Shown piece by piece: positions 37,953 through 48,770 of a stretch of 64,000 nt of DNA. The position numbers and the translations under genes are program-made. The notes below the pieces were generated by a model that saw only the letters and a list, made by a program, of their open reading frames with translations, was not told the origin of the DNA and ran no database searches. The stretch's first letter is position 1. Each line of letters starts with the position of its first letter. This stretch comes from Piscinibacter gummiphilus (GTDB taxonomy: Bacteria; Pseudomonadota; Gammaproteobacteria; Burkholderiales; Burkholderiaceae_C), in contig NZ_CP136336.1 in the NCBI RefSeq assembly GCF_032681285.1, positions 4,389,001 through 4,453,000 of the forward strand. Reading direction: 5' to 3'.

Positions 37953-39353
37953 TCAGTGGGCGCTGAAGGTCACGCGGTCAGGCACCGGCTTGGATTGGCC
38001 GATGCGGCTCCACCAGGGCATGAGCAGGAAGAAGCCGAAGTAGAAGAGCGTGCCGACCTGCGACACCCGTTCACCGATGGGCGATGGCGGCTGCACGCCG
38101 AGGTAGCCCAGCACCGCGAAGACGACCACGAAGATGCCGTACATCACCTTGTGCCAGCTCGGGCGGTAGCGGATCGACTTGGCTTCGGCGCGGTCGAGCC
38201 AGGGCAGGAAAAACATGATGATGACGGCGCCGCCCATCACGACCACACCCCAAAACTTGGCTTCGAAGGTCAGCAGCAGACCGGCCGCGACGAGTGCCCC
38301 GATCGCGATGACCAGCTTGGCAACGCCTGAGAAGCCACCGCGCACGATGGCCAGCACGGCCCCCAGGCCGACCAGTGCGACGAGCACGTAGACCATCTGG
38401 TCGGTCGTGGCCCGCAGCATCGAGTAGTAGGGCGTGAAGTACCAGACCGGGGCGATATGCGCCGGGGTCTTCAGCGGATCGGCCGGGATGAAGTTGTTGT
38501 ACTCGAGGAAGTAGCCCCCGAACTCCGGCGCGAAGAACACCACCGCCGCGAAGAAGAACAGGAAGATGCTCGTCGCGTAGATGTCATGCACCGTGTAGTA
38601 CGGGTGGAAGGGCACGCCGTCGAGCGGGATGCCCGCCGCATTCTTCTTGGCCTTGATCTCCACGCCATCGGGATTGTTGGAACCCACTTCGTGCAGCGCA
38701 ATGATGTGCGCGACGACGAGGCCAAGCAGCACCAGCGGCACGGCGATCACGTGGAAGCTGAAGAAGCGGTTCAGCGTTGCGTCGCTCACGACATAGTCGC
38801 CGCGGATGAGGATGCCGAGGTCCGGACCGATGAAAGGCACGGCGGTGAACAGGTTCACGATCACCTGTGCGCCCCAGTACGACATCTGGCCCCAGGGCAG
38901 CAGGTAGCCCATGAAGGCTTCGGCCATCAGGCACAGGAAGATCGCGCAGCCGAAGATCCACACCAGCTCGCGCGGCTTCCGGTAGCTGCCGTAGATCATC
39001 CCGCGGAACATGTGCAGGTAGACCACGATGAAGAAGGCGCTGGCGCCGGTCGAGTGCATGTAGCGCACCAGCCAGCCCCAGGGCACGTCGCGCATGATGT
39101 ACTCGACCGAGGCGAACGCGAGGTTCGCATCGGGCTTGTAGTGCATCACGAGGAAGATGCCGGTGACGATCTGGATCACCAGCACCAGGAGCGCGAGCGA
39201 ACCGAAGACGTACCAGAAGTTGAAGTTCTTCGGAGCGTAGTACTCGCTCATGTGCTCTTTGTAGAGCTTGCTCGCGGGGAAACGGTTGTCGACCCACGTC
39301 ATCAGCTTCTCGCCGATCGGGGCATTGGGGCTGACTTGCTTGAACTCGGCCAT
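37953..39353 (-). CDS. petB: Cytochrome b of the bc1 complex
   Basis: 466 residues with eight or more membrane helices. The first part has FWYVFGSLALLVLVIQIVTG, STGASAFFIVVYLHMFRG and YLLPWGQMSYWGAQV, covering heme-ligand helices. The Qo motif PEFG appears as APEFGGYFLEYNNF. It oxidises ubiquinol and moves protons across the inner membrane. The C-terminus is longer than the eight-helix core, as is common in proteobacteria. It lies between petA and petC. Confidence 0.96.
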   Translation of the reverse strand: MAEFKQVSPNAPIGEKLMTWVDNRFPASKLYKEHMSEYYAPKNFNFWYVFGSLALLVLVIQIVTGIFLVMHYKPDANLAFASVEYIMRDVPWGWLVRYMHSTGASAFFIVVYLHMFRGMIYGSYRKPRELVWIFGCAIFLCLMAEAFMGYLLPWGQMSYWGAQVIVNLFTAVPFIGPDLGILIRGDYVVSDATLNRFFSFHVIAVPLVLLGLVVAHIIALHEVGSNNPDGVEIKAKKNAAGIPLDGVPFHPYYTVHDIYATSIFLFFFAAVVFFAPEFGGYFLEYNNFIPADPLKTPAHIAPVWYFTPYYSMLRATTDQMVYVLVALVGLGAVLAIVRGGFSGVAKLVIAIGALVAAGLLLTFEAKFWGVVVMGGAVIIMFFLPWLDRAEAKSIRYRPSWHKVMYGIFVVVFAVLGYLGVQPPSPIGERVSQVGTLFYFGFFLLMPWWSRIGQSKPVPDRVTFSAH

Positions 39354-39385
39354 GTTGTTCTCCTGAATTGCCTCTGCGCCTGGGA

Positions 39386-39985
39386 TCAGGCCTTCTTGTC
39401 TTCGCCGATCAGCAGGCGGGTCTCAGACAGGTACATGTGCGGAGGCACTTCGAGGTTGTCAGGGGCGGGCTTGTTCTTGAACACGCGGCCGGCCATGTCG
39501 AAGGTGGAGCCGTGGCACGGGCAGAGGAAACCGCCGGCCCAGTCATCGGGCAGCGAAGGCTGCGCGCCGGGCTGGAACTTGTCGGACGGCGAGCAGCCGA
39601 GGTGGGAGCAGATGCCCACGGCGACGAGGATCTCGGGCTTGATCGAGCGATGCTCGTTGCGCGCGTATTCGGGGGTCAGCTCGTCAGGCTTGCGGGCCGA
39701 CTTCGGGTCGGCCAGCTGAGCGTCGATCTTGGGCAGCGCGGCCAGTTGCTCGGGTGTGCGCTTGATGATCCACACCGGCTTGCCACGCCATTCGACGGTG
39801 ACCTTCTCGCCGGATTTCAGCGAGCTGATGTCGACTTCGACAGCAGCACCGGCCGCACGGGCCCGCTCGGACGGTTGGAAGGTGCTGACGAACGGCACGG
39901 CGGTGGCAACGCCACCGACTGCGCCTGCACCACAGGCGATGGCAACCCAGGTGCGGCGGCCTTGATCGACTTGCTGGTCACTCAT
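39386..39985 (-). CDS. petA: Rieske iron-sulfur subunit of the bc1 complex
   Basis: 199 residues from the ATG at 39985; the frame is open to 40048. The N-terminal GRRTWVAIACGAGAVGG has a twin-arginine start, in line with Tat-dependent membrane insertion. The 2Fe-2S cluster motifs are CSHLGCSP and CPCHGSTFD, with an extra Cys in each for the disulfide. It carries electrons from ubiquinol to cytochrome c1. It is the first gene of petABC. The tat genes needed for its insertion are encoded about 7 kb away in this window. Confidence 0.96.
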   Translation of the reverse strand: MSDQQVDQGRRTWVAIACGAGAVGGVATAVPFVSTFQPSERARAAGAAVEVDISSLKSGEKVTVEWRGKPVWIIKRTPEQLAALPKIDAQLADPKSARKPDELTPEYARNEHRSIKPEILVAVGICSHLGCSPSDKFQPGAQPSLPDDWAGGFLCPCHGSTFDMAGRVFKNKPAPDNLEVPPHMYLSETRLLIGEDKKA

Positions 39986-40054
39986 GGAGGTCCTCAATAC
40001 GGGTCTTACGGTCTTCTTTGCAGAAGAATGACTTCTAATCAGGGGCAACCGACG

Positions 40055-40060
40055 ATTCTA
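40055..40060 (-). promoter_or_regulatory. Candidate -10 element (TAGAAT) for petABC
   Basis: TAGAAT on the minus strand, about 70 bp before the petA ATG. A TTGACA lies only 7 bp upstream of it, too close to be its -35 partner. Confidence 0.3.
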
Positions 40061-40131
40061 GCGGACGTGTCAAGCCCATCGACCGCGACATCGGGCCCCG
40101 CGGCGGCCAGGCCACAGCGACCGCACGCGCC

Positions 40132-40159
40132 TTGACTTCGCCCGGGCGTGGGCAATACT
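40132..40159 (+). promoter_or_regulatory. Probable mscL promoter
   Basis: TTGACT (40132-40137), a 16-bp spacer and AATACT (40154-40159). The ATG of mscL is 28 bp further, with an AGGAGG ribosome binding site. Confidence 0.5.
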
Positions 40160-40187
40160 GCGCCGCACCCGTTTGCAGGAGGAAACC

Positions 40188-40616
40188 ATGGGATTCGCCA
40201 AGGAGTTCAAGGAATTCGCGATCAAGGGCAATGTCGTCGACCTGGCGGTCGGCGTCATCATCGGCGCGGCCTTCGGCAAGATCGTCGACTCGATCGTCAA
40301 GGACCTCGTGATGCCCGTCATCGGCAAGATCATCGGCGGGCTGGATTTCTCCAGCTACTTCATCATGCTGTCGGCGCCACCGCCCGACTTCAAGGGCCCG
40401 ATGACCTACGAGGCGCTCACCAAGGCCGGCGTGCCGCTGTTCGCCTACGGCAACTTCATCACCGTGGCGATCAATTTCGTGATCCTCGCCTTCATCATCT
40501 TCATGATGGTCAAGCAGATCAACCGGCTCAAGAAGGAGGCCCCGCCGCCGGCGCCGGCCGCCACGCCGGAAGACGTGGTGCTGCTGCGCGAAATCCGCGA
40601 CGCGCTCAAGAAGTAG
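40188..40616 (+). CDS. mscL: Large-conductance mechanosensitive channel MscL
   Basis: 142 residues from the ATG at 40188 behind a strong GCAGGAGGAAACC. The N-terminal amphipathic helix and first membrane helix contain [31 protein letters not shown], the MscL signature. The second helix is [19 protein letters not shown] charged C-terminal bundle ends [11 protein letters not shown]. It opens under membrane tension to release solutes after osmotic downshock. It is monocistronic by appearance. Confidence 0.96.
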   Translation: MGFAKEFKEFAIKGNVVDLAVGVIIGAAFGKIVDSIVKDLVMPVIGKIIGGLDFSSYFIMLSAPPPDFKGPMTYEALTKAGVPLFAYGNFITVAINFVILAFIIFMMVKQINRLKKEAPPPAPAATPEDVVLLREIRDALKK

Positions 40617-40781
40617 GCAGGCCGCCCCTCGGGCGATCGATTCGCGGCTCCAGGCCAGGCCCGTCGCCCAGGGGCAACGCCGTGGCGGCCACCGTCGGTT
40701 TGGCCCCATACTTGCAGGACGTGCGCTCAGAAAGGCGAGACATGAGCGCGTCCCGGCCGGCCGACGACGGCCCCGTTCGAG

Positions 40782-43496
40782 ATGAATCAGACCGACCCAC
40801 GCGCCCAGGCTGCGTTCGACGCAGCCATGCATCACATCAAGACGACCACGGCCACGGTCGCGGATCGCGTGAGCGACCATCTCGGCGTGCTGGCCTCGGC
40901 CGCCACCCGCATCTTCGACCGCGATGCGCTGATCAACACCCAACTCGACTTGCGGCGACACATGAGCACGTTTGTGCTCGTGTTCGCGGACACCCTCGCC
41001 AAACGCGTCACGCGGGAGCTGAGCCCCAACCGGGAAACCGGCCGAAGCCTCGCCGAAACCGACTGGCAATCACTGAGCCTCGTCGACGACAGCGAAGTCG
41101 AAGAGCAGATGCACGCCGACCGCATCGGCCAGGCCATCAGCCACGGCTGCGAATGGGAGTTGCGCGAGATCGCCTCCTATACCGGCCAGTTGCTGGGGAT
41201 TGGCCGAGCAGAGCATGAACGCAACCCCCTGCGCGGCGAGGTGCTGGGCGAAGCCATGTACCGGGCGATCACCTCGGTCAGCAACGACCGCGACTGCCGC
41301 AAGATCCTGGCCCGTGAGTTGGCGATCGGCATGTCTCGCGTCATGCCGCAGTGCTACGCCGACATCCTGAAAGACTTCCGCGCCCGCGGGATCCAGCCGG
41401 TCGGCCTCACCGTGCGCGGCGTCGAAGGACCGGGCAACGAGATTGCCCGCGACCACGTGATCTCCGGCTACGACAAGCTGCGTCGCGAGCACGACCAGTC
41501 GACCGGCGGTGGGCATTTCAGCGGAAGTGCCCACGCCCATTTCGAAGACACGAGCACCGGCACGCCCAGCCGATCCGGGCCTGCCACAGGCCGTGGGGGT
41601 GGTGCCGGCGTCGGCCCGGGCCTCGCCGGCTTGGCGGGAAGCGGCGGCCCCGGCGGCGCCGGGCAAGGCGCGGGGTTCGCCGGAGGGCCGGGCCAACCTG
41701 GTGCCTATGGCGGGCGAGCCACCCCAGGCTCAGCGCCCCCACCAGGCGCAGGCATGGCGCGCGGCGGGGCTGACGGTGTGGGTCGCGGTGGCGTGAGCGG
41801 CCGCTCAGGGCCATCGGGCGCTGTCAACCCGGGCGTTCAGGCCGATGCGGAGATGATGGCGCTGATCCGCCGCCTGACCTTCCTCGCCACGCGACCGGCA
41901 GACCTGGGAGGACCGACATCTCCTTCCGGCCTGGGCGGCACCAGCGGCTTCGGGAGTGCACGATCCGCGGGCGGCGCCGTCACCGGCGGCAGCGGCTACG
42001 GCGATCTCGCCTCCGGCCTGATGGCCGCCAACCTCATCCGCGCGCACCGCGACGAGCTGCGACAGGCGTCCACCGGCGCCCTCGATCACATGGTGATCGA
42101 CGTGGTGGGCAGCCTCTTCGACCAAATCCTCTCCGACCCGCGCGTGCCGCCGCAGATGGCGCGCCAGATCGCGCGCCTCCAGCTGCCGGTGTTGCGCGTC
42201 GCCCTGCAAGACAACAGCTTCTTCTCCTCGCGCAAGCACCCGGTCCGGCGTTTCGTCAACCGCATGGCTTCGCTGGCCGCGGCCTTCGAGGACCTCGACG
42301 AAGGCACCGGCAAGCAGTTCATGGCGCGGGTGCGCGAGCTGGTGCAGGAGATCGTCCAGGGCGACTTCGACCAGATCGAGATCTACTCGAGCAAGCTCAC
42401 AGCGCTCGAGAATTTCGTTGCGCAGCAGGCCAAGGCCGAGGTCGAGGAAACCGCCAAGGCCGTCTCCGTGCTCGATAGCAAGGAATCCGACCTGCGCGTG
42501 CAGCAGCGCTACATGCTGCAGCTGCGCACTGCGCTCGGACCGCTGTCGCTGCCCGACTACCTGCGCGACTTCCTGGCCCAGGTGTGGAGCCAGACCATCG
42601 CGCTGGCCACCCGCCGCGAAGGCGCCCAGTCCGAGACGGTGCAGCGCCTGAAGCGCGCCGGCCGCGATCTCGTGATGAGCGTGCAGCCCAAGGGCTCGCC
42701 CGCGCTGCGCAAGAAGTTCCTCATGCAGCTGCCGCCGCTGATGAAGGACCTGAACGAGGGCATGAAGCTCGTCGGATGGCCCGAGGCGGCGCAGAAAGAC
42801 TTCTTCGGCAAGCTGCTGCCCGCGCATGCCGATTCGCTGAAAGCGCCACCGCTCACCGAGCTCGACTACAACCTGCTCGCCAAGCAGGTCGAGGGCGTGT
42901 TCAACACGCCGGTGCCCGAGCCCGATGCCTTGCTGCGCGACGTGCCGATCTCGAGCACCGCCGGCGCAAGCTCCTCGGCCGTCGCGGCCCTCGAGCCGCA
43001 TTTCTCCGACACCGAAGCCCAGCAGATCGGCCTCGTCGACGAGACGGCGGTCGACTGGTCGAAGGAAGTCGACATCGATCTGACGGCGGTCGAGCCGGAG
43101 CCGGAGCCGGTCAACAGTTCCCCCGACACGCAGCCGGTCGACCTCAACCTCGACCTCGCGGCGCAGCTCGACATCAACCTCGACACCACGGCGGAGCCGG
43201 CCGAGCCGACCCAGGGCGTGCAGCTGATGGACCACGTGAAGCTCGGCTTCGCGTACCGCATGCACCTCAACGACCAGTGGCAGAAAGTGCGCCTGAGCTA
43301 TGTGAGCCCGGGGCGAGCGTTCTTCGTCTTCACCCGCGGCAAGCGCCACACCGAGACGGTGTCGCTCACGGCCCGCATGCTCTCGCGCATGTGCGAGACC
43401 GGGCGCTTCAAGGCCTTCGAAAGCTCCTACCTGATCGAGCGGGCGACCGCGCGCGCGCGCAAGCAGCTCGCCGCGCTCACGGCCAACAGCAAATAG
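40782..43496 (+). CDS. DUF1631 family protein with glycine-rich insert
   Basis: 904 residues. N-terminal and C-terminal parts match DUF1631 proteins: early SDHLGVLASAATRIFDRDALINTQ and HADRIGQAISHGCEWELREIA; late LMDHVKLGFAYRMHLNDQWQKVRLSYVSPG with PilZ-like character. Between about residues 247 and 349 is a low-complexity Gly/Ala/Pro/Ser stretch, probably disordered. Acidic segments (VDIDLTAVEPEPEPV) precede the C-terminal domain. The family function is unknown. The start ATG has only a close GAG before it, so translation initiation may be weak. The stop touches the pdxA stop. Confidence 0.85.
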   Translation: MNQTDPRAQAAFDAAMHHIKTTTATVADRVSDHLGVLASAATRIFDRDALINTQLDLRRHMSTFVLVFADTLAKRVTRELSPNRETGRSLAETDWQSLSLVDDSEVEEQMHADRIGQAISHGCEWELREIASYTGQLLGIGRAEHERNPLRGEVLGEAMYRAITSVSNDRDCRKILARELAIGMSRVMPQCYADILKDFRARGIQPVGLTVRGVEGPGNEIARDHVISGYDKLRREHDQSTGGGHFSGSAHAHFEDTSTGTPSRSGPATGRGGGAGVGPGLAGLAGSGGPGGAGQGAGFAGGPGQPGAYGGRATPGSAPPPGAGMARGGADGVGRGGVSGRSGPSGAVNPGVQADAEMMALIRRLTFLATRPADLGGPTSPSGLGGTSGFGSARSAGGAVTGGSGYGDLASGLMAANLIRAHRDELRQASTGALDHMVIDVVGSLFDQILSDPRVPPQMARQIARLQLPVLRVALQDNSFFSSRKHPVRRFVNRMASLAAAFEDLDEGTGKQFMARVRELVQEIVQGDFDQIEIYSSKLTALENFVAQQAKAEVEETAKAVSVLDSKESDLRVQQRYMLQLRTALGPLSLPDYLRDFLAQVWSQTIALATRREGAQSETVQRLKRAGRDLVMSVQPKGSPALRKKFLMQLPPLMKDLNEGMKLVGWPEAAQKDFFGKLLPAHADSLKAPPLTELDYNLLAKQVEGVFNTPVPEPDALLRDVPISSTAGASSSAVAALEPHFSDTEAQQIGLVDETAVDWSKEVDIDLTAVEPEPEPVNSSPDTQPVDLNLDLAAQLDINLDTTAEPAEPTQGVQLMDHVKLGFAYRMHLNDQWQKVRLSYVSPGRAFFVFTRGKRHTETVSLTARMLSRMCETGRFKAFESSYLIERATARARKQLAALTANSK

Positions 43497-44513
43497 CTAA
43501 GGCGAGAGCCGCCGCGCCATGCGCAGGGCGGCGATCAGGCTGGACGCATCGGCGCGGCCGGTGCCCGCAATGTCGAACGCGGTGCCATGGTCGGGGCTGG
43601 TGCGCACGAAGGGCAGGCCGAGCGTCACGTTCACGCCCTGCTCCACGCCGAGGTACTTCACCGGGATGAGCCCGTGGTCGTGCGTCATCGCCACCACCAC
43701 GTCGAATTCACCCGGATGCCCAGGGGCATGGCGCGCACGCATGAAGACGGTGTCGGGCGCGAACGGGCCGGTGGCGTCGATGCCCTCGGCCCGTGCTGCC
43801 GCAATCGCGGGCGCGATGATCTGCTGCTCTTCGTCGCCGAACAACCCACCCTCGCCCGCATGCGGATTGAGCCCTGCCACGGCGACGCGTGGCGCCGCGA
43901 TGCCAAAGCGGCGCATGGCGCGATCGGTGATGCGCAGGGTTTCGAGCACCGCGTCGAAGGTCACCGCATCGATCGCCTTGCGCAGCGACATGTGAATCGT
44001 CACGAGCACGGTGCGCAGTTCCTCGTTGGCCAGCATCATGCGCACCGGCGGCATCGCTTCGTCCGGGTCGGCGGCCAGCGCCTGGAGCATCTCGGTGTGG
44101 CCCGGGAAGCCCACACCGGCCGCCGACAGCGCTTCCTTGTGGATGGGTGCGGTCACGATGCCGCGCGCCTGCCCGGCACGCACCAGGGCCACGGCCTGTT
44201 CGATGCACGCGGCGGCGGCCGCTCCGGCCCGCGCATCCACGCGCCCGATGCCCGCGCCCTGCAGATCAGACGGCAACCCACGCGCTTGCAGCAGCGGCAC
44301 GCAGCGAGGCGGGCACGCAGCCGCATCGCCCGGCTGCTCGATCGTCGCCACGGCCATGCTTTGGCCCAGTTGGGCCACGGCACGCCGCATCACGGCGGTA
44401 TCGCCCAGGACGAACGCGCCCTGCGCCTCGCCGGCCGCAAACGCCTTGGCGATGATCTCGGGCCCGATGCCGCAGGCATCCCCCATCGTGATGACCAGCG
44501 GTGCGGTGCTCAC
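43497..44513 (-). CDS. pdxA: 4-Hydroxythreonine-4-phosphate dehydrogenase
   Basis: 338 residues from the GTG at 44513, just past the stop of the upstream Nif3 gene. PdxA motifs: VITMGDACGIGPEIIAKAF at the N-terminus, FPGHTEMLQAL, GLNPHAGEGGLFGDEE with a metal-ligand His, and DVVVAMTHDHGLIPVKYLG. It oxidises 4-phosphohydroxythreonine with NAD in pyridoxal phosphate synthesis. The open frame upstream to 44738 overlaps the Nif3 gene and is not used. Confidence 0.95.
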   Translation of the reverse strand: MSTAPLVITMGDACGIGPEIIAKAFAAGEAQGAFVLGDTAVMRRAVAQLGQSMAVATIEQPGDAAACPPRCVPLLQARGLPSDLQGAGIGRVDARAGAAAAACIEQAVALVRAGQARGIVTAPIHKEALSAAGVGFPGHTEMLQALAADPDEAMPPVRMMLANEELRTVLVTIHMSLRKAIDAVTFDAVLETLRITDRAMRRFGIAAPRVAVAGLNPHAGEGGLFGDEEQQIIAPAIAAARAEGIDATGPFAPDTVFMRARHAPGHPGEFDVVVAMTHDHGLIPVKYLGVEQGVNVTLGLPFVRTSPDHGTAFDIAGTGRADASSLIAALRMARRLSP

Positions 44514-44514
44514 G

Positions 44515-45267
44515 TCAGGCCGGGTTGTCGATTTCGATGAACTGGTGCTCGAGGCCGAACTTCTCGGCCACGTGCGCCCCGAGTGCCGGAGCGCCGTAGC
44601 GTTCGGTCGCATGGTGGCCGCAGGCGAAGAAGGCGACGCCCGTCTCGCGCGCCAGGTGGGCCTGCGGCTCGGAGATCTCGCCGGTGATGTATGCCTCGGC
44701 ACCGGCCGCGATGGCCGACTCGAAGTAGCCCTGCGCACCGCCCGTGCACCAGGCGATGCGCTGCAAGGTCACCCCGGGACGGCCCTCGACCATCACCGGC
44801 TCGCGGCCGAGCCGGTGGGTCAGCATGGTCTTCAAGGCGTCCGTGGTGAGGGGCTGCACTGGTGCACCCACGAAGCCGATGTCCTGCTCGCCGAAGCGTC
44901 CGTCGGGCACGAGATGGAGCTGGACCCCGAGCTGCGCGTTGTTGCCGTACTCGTGGTGGGCATCGAGTGGCAGGTGATAGGCATAGAGGTTGATGCCATG
45001 CGCCATCAGCAGCTCCACCCGCGCCTTCAGCCAGCCGGTGAGACGGCCATCGTGTCCACGCCAGAAGAGCCCGTGGTGCACGAGGATGGCGTCGGCCTGC
45101 TGCTCGATCGCGGCCTCAATGAGCGCGCGGCTCGCGGTCACACCCGAGACGAGTTTCTTCACCTCCGGCTTGCCCTCGATCTGCAAACCGTTCGGCCCAT
45201 AATCCCGGAACTTCCCCACGTCGAGCAAGGCGCCGAGGTACGTCTCGATGTCAGAGCGTGAGGCCAT
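44515..45267 (-). CDS. Nif3-like dinuclear metal centre protein
   Basis: 250 residues from the ATG at 45267. Nif3/YbgI features: NGLQIEGKPEVKKLVSGVTAS, metal ligands in LVHHGLFWRG, YHLPLDAHHEYGNNAQLG, and the late FFACGHHATERYG. These proteins form hexamers holding two metal ions; the true activity is unsettled despite the name GTP cyclohydrolase 1 type 2. The reading frame is open far upstream to 46326, but that part is antisense to the protease gene. It is likely co-transcribed with pdxA. Confidence 0.92.
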   Translation of the reverse strand: MASRSDIETYLGALLDVGKFRDYGPNGLQIEGKPEVKKLVSGVTASRALIEAAIEQQADAILVHHGLFWRGHDGRLTGWLKARVELLMAHGINLYAYHLPLDAHHEYGNNAQLGVQLHLVPDGRFGEQDIGFVGAPVQPLTTDALKTMLTHRLGREPVMVEGRPGVTLQRIAWCTGGAQGYFESAIAAGAEAYITGEISEPQAHLARETGVAFFACGHHATERYGAPALGAHVAEKFGLEHQFIEIDNPA

Positions 45268-45288
45268 GAAGATTTCAGGATCGGGTTG

Positions 45289-46458
<1,170 letters not shown>

Positions 46459-46477
46459 GCGCCGCACAGGGAGGCGT

Positions 46478-47272
46478 TCAGGTCGTCGTCTTCTCTTCTG
46501 CCGGCTTGTCTTCCGGCGCCTTCGTGTGCCTGATGAACAGCACCGAGGCCCAGATCCCGAGTTCGTACAGGATGCACATCGGGATCGCGAGCGCCAACTG
46601 CGAGATCACGTCGGGCGGCGTGACCACCGCGGCGACGATGAACGCCAGCACGATGAAATAGCCGCGAAAGCCTTTGAGACGCTCGATCGACACGATGCCC
46701 AGCCGGGCTAGCACGATCACGACGATCGGTACCTCGAAGGCGAGGCCGAACACGATGAAGAGCGTGAGCACGAAACCGAAGTACTGCTCGATGTCCGGCG
46801 CGGCGGTGATGCTGGTGGGCGCGAAATTCTGGATGAACTGCGCCATGGCCGGCAGCACCAGGAAGTAGCAGAACGCCACACCCACGAAGAAGAGGATGGT
46901 GCTCGACACCACCAGCGGCAGCACCAGGCGCTTCTCGTGCGTGTACAGGCCTGGCGCGACGAAGGCCCAGGTCTGGTACAGCACATAAGGCAGTGCCACG
47001 AGGAAGCCTGACATCAGCGTGATCTTGAGCGGCACCAGGATGGGCGAGATCACGTTGGTCGCGATCAGCGTGGCGCCCTTGGGCAAATGCGACACGAGCG
47101 GCGCCGCCAGCAGGTCGTACAGCGCACCCGAGCCCGGCCAGACCATCAGGATGCCGAAGCACACGAGGATCGCGATCGTCGCGCGGATCAGCCGGTCACG
47201 CAGTTCGACGAGGTGGGCGACGAAAGGCTGCTCGGTCCCGGCCAGCTCGTCGGGTTTTTCTTCTGTGCTCAT
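46478..47272 (-). CDS. tatC: Twin-arginine translocase subunit TatC
   Basis: 264 residues with six membrane helices. TatC motifs: PFVAHLVELRDRLIRATIAIL at the N-terminus, FVAPGLYTHEKRLVLPLV, and FGLAFEVPIVVIVLARLGIV. It recognises twin-arginine signal peptides. It is last in tatA-tatB-tatC; the tatB stop is 10 bp upstream of its start. Confidence 0.96.
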   Translation of the reverse strand: MSTEEKPDELAGTEQPFVAHLVELRDRLIRATIAILVCFGILMVWPGSGALYDLLAAPLVSHLPKGATLIATNVISPILVPLKITLMSGFLVALPYVLYQTWAFVAPGLYTHEKRLVLPLVVSSTILFFVGVAFCYFLVLPAMAQFIQNFAPTSITAAPDIEQYFGFVLTLFIVFGLAFEVPIVVIVLARLGIVSIERLKGFRGYFIVLAFIVAAVVTPPDVISQLALAIPMCILYELGIWASVLFIRHTKAPEDKPAEEKTTT

Positions 47273-47282
47273 GCCAGGGAGT

Positions 47283-47759
47283 TCATGCCGACGAGCCGCT
47301 GCGAGGCGGGCGGAAACGCGCCACCCGTGCCGCGCCCGACTGGGCCTTGGCGCGGATGCCGGTGCGCTGCTTGTACCAGAGCGGCATCGCGCTGCGCTTC
47401 ACGCGCCACTTCTTGCGCGGGTGCTTGTAGACCGGCACGGCGTCGTGCAAGCCGCCGGTGAAGGGGGCCGGCTCGGCGTCGGCCCAGGCGTTCTCGAGCG
47501 CGGCGGTGGCCTGGTTGACTTCGCTCGTCACGCTCTGCTCGACGTCGCGCGCTGCATCCTCGAACTGGCCCTTCATCTTCTTGAGCTCTTCCAGTTCGAT
47601 GGAGCGGTTGACCTCCGCCTTCACATCGGCCACGTAGCGCTGGGCCTTGCCCAGCAGGTGGCCCACCGTGCGGGCGACACGCGGCAGCTTCTCGGGCCCG
47701 ATGACGATGAGCGCCACCGCGCCGATTAGCGCGAGTTTGTCGAAGCCGAAATCAATCAA
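47283..47759 (-). CDS. tatB: Sec-independent protein translocase protein TatB
   Basis: 158 residues. [33 protein letters not shown] is the TatB membrane and amphipathic helix. A long charged region and a basic C-terminal tail follow. It forms the receptor complex with TatC. There is a 3-bp gap to tatA upstream. Confidence 0.95.
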   Translation of the reverse strand: MIDFGFDKLALIGAVALIVIGPEKLPRVARTVGHLLGKAQRYVADVKAEVNRSIELEELKKMKGQFEDAARDVEQSVTSEVNQATAALENAWADAEPAPFTGGLHDAVPVYKHPRKKWRVKRSAMPLWYKQRTGIRAKAQSGAARVARFRPPRSGSSA

Positions 47760-47762
47760 GGA

Positions 47763-47999
47763 TCAGGACTTCGTCTTGGCGTCGACGTCGACGGTGTTGT
47801 TCGGGTCGCTCGTCTTGTTGACCGTGACCTGCGGGTTGACGGCCGGGGCGTCGCTGCTCGCGCCGTCTTTCATGCCGTCCTTGAAGCCCTTGACGGCGCC
47901 GCCGAGGTCGCTGCCGATGTTCTTCAATTTCTTGGTGCCGAACACCAGGACGACGATGGCCAAGACGATGAGCCAGTGCCAGATGCTGAATGAACCCAT
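47763..47999 (-). CDS. tatA: Sec-independent protein translocase protein TatA
   Basis: 78 residues. [39 protein letters not shown] is a standard TatA helix and hinge. A short acidic tail follows. It forms the variable pore for folded proteins. The Rieske protein is one probable client encoded nearby. The gene opens the tatABC group, downstream of a HIT gene on the same strand. Confidence 0.96.
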   Translation of the reverse strand: MGSFSIWHWLIVLAIVVLVFGTKKLKNIGSDLGGAVKGFKDGMKDGASSDAPAVNPQVTVNKTSDPNNTVDVDAKTKS

Positions 48000-48052
48000 G
48001 TGGATCTCCTGAAGGGAATACGGAAGTTTAGGTGACGCTTACGCGCCAGGGT

Positions 48053-48409
48053 TCACCCCTTGGCCCAGGGGCGCGGGCCGCCCATGGCATGAAGGTGCAA
48101 ATGCGGCACTTCTTGGCGCCCGTCGGGGCCGTTGTTGACCAGCACGCGGAAGCCCCCGGTCACGCCGAGCTGCTTCATCAGCACCGGCGCCAGCGCCAGC
48201 ATGCGCCCGAGCAGCGCCTGGTGCTGCTCGGGCGTGGTGTCGTAGAGCGACTCGATGTGCTCCTTGGGGATCACCAGCACATGCTGCGGCGCCCAGGGTG
48301 CGATGTCGTGGAAGGCCAGCAGGTCGTCGTCTTCGTACACCTTGCGGCTCGGGATCTGCCCGGCGACGATCTTGCAGAAGATGCAGTTGGGGTCGTGTCT
48401 CGCAGTCAT
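48053..48409 (-). CDS. HIT-family purine nucleoside phosphoramidase (HinT-like)
   Basis: 118 residues, the HinT length. CIFCKIVAGQIPSRKVYEDDDLLAFHD, PQHVLVIPKEHI and the histidine triad VPHLHLHAMGG are present. It hydrolyses nucleoside phosphoramidates. It lies between a DUF4870 gene (1-bp gap) and tatA, the usual betaproteobacterial order. It is a separate paralog from the HIT gene at 14041. Confidence 0.93.
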   Translation of the reverse strand: MTARHDPNCIFCKIVAGQIPSRKVYEDDDLLAFHDIAPWAPQHVLVIPKEHIESLYDTTPEQHQALLGRMLALAPVLMKQLGVTGGFRVLVNNGPDGRQEVPHLHLHAMGGPRPWAKG

Positions 48410-48410
48410 G

Positions 48411-48770
48411 TCACTTCACGTCCATCGGTTTGCCGTCGTTCCAGTAGATGAAGCCCTTGACGAGGCGGTAGATCGCCCAGATCCCGGCGGCGATCAGGAT
48501 CGGGATGCCCACCAGCACCCAGACCAGCACCCAGCCGATCACCGCCCACAGCAGGCTCCACCAGAAGGTGCGGATCTGCCAGGTGAAGTGGCTCTCGTAC
48601 ACCGTGCCGGCGGCGTCTTCGCGCTTCACGTAGTTGATGATGATCGCCACGATGGCCGTCAAACCCGTGAACACGCTCAGCGCGTAGAGGATGTAGGTCA
48701 CCAGCGTGAGTTGCTTGAGGCTCGCAAGCTTCTCGGCGTCGGGGGTCTCGGTCGTCAGGGCGTCAGTCAT
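48411..48770 (-). CDS. DUF4870-like small membrane protein
   Basis: 119 residues with three hydrophobic segments ([56 protein letters not shown]). [26 protein letters not shown] is characteristic of this family. Function unknown. It overlaps hisE by 4 bp at the start, so it is translated with the histidine genes. Confidence 0.88.
   Translation of the reverse strand: MTDALTTETPDAEKLASLKQLTLVTYILYALSVFTGLTAIVAIIINYVKREDAAGTVYESHFTWQIRTFWWSLLWAVIGWVLVWVLVGIPILIAAGIWAIYRLVKGFIYWNDGKPMDVK

Noticed and set aside
40055..40080. TTGACA and TAGAAT on the minus strand as a full petA promoter
   Set aside because: The spacing is 7 bp, far less than the 16-18 bp needed.
40741..41218. Upstream ATG with AAAGGCGAGAC before it, overlapping the start of the DUF1631 gene in another frame
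   Set aside because: It has a better ribosome binding site than the DUF1631 ATG, but the product is Arg/His/Pro-rich shadow sequence. It could at most affect translation of the DUF1631 gene.
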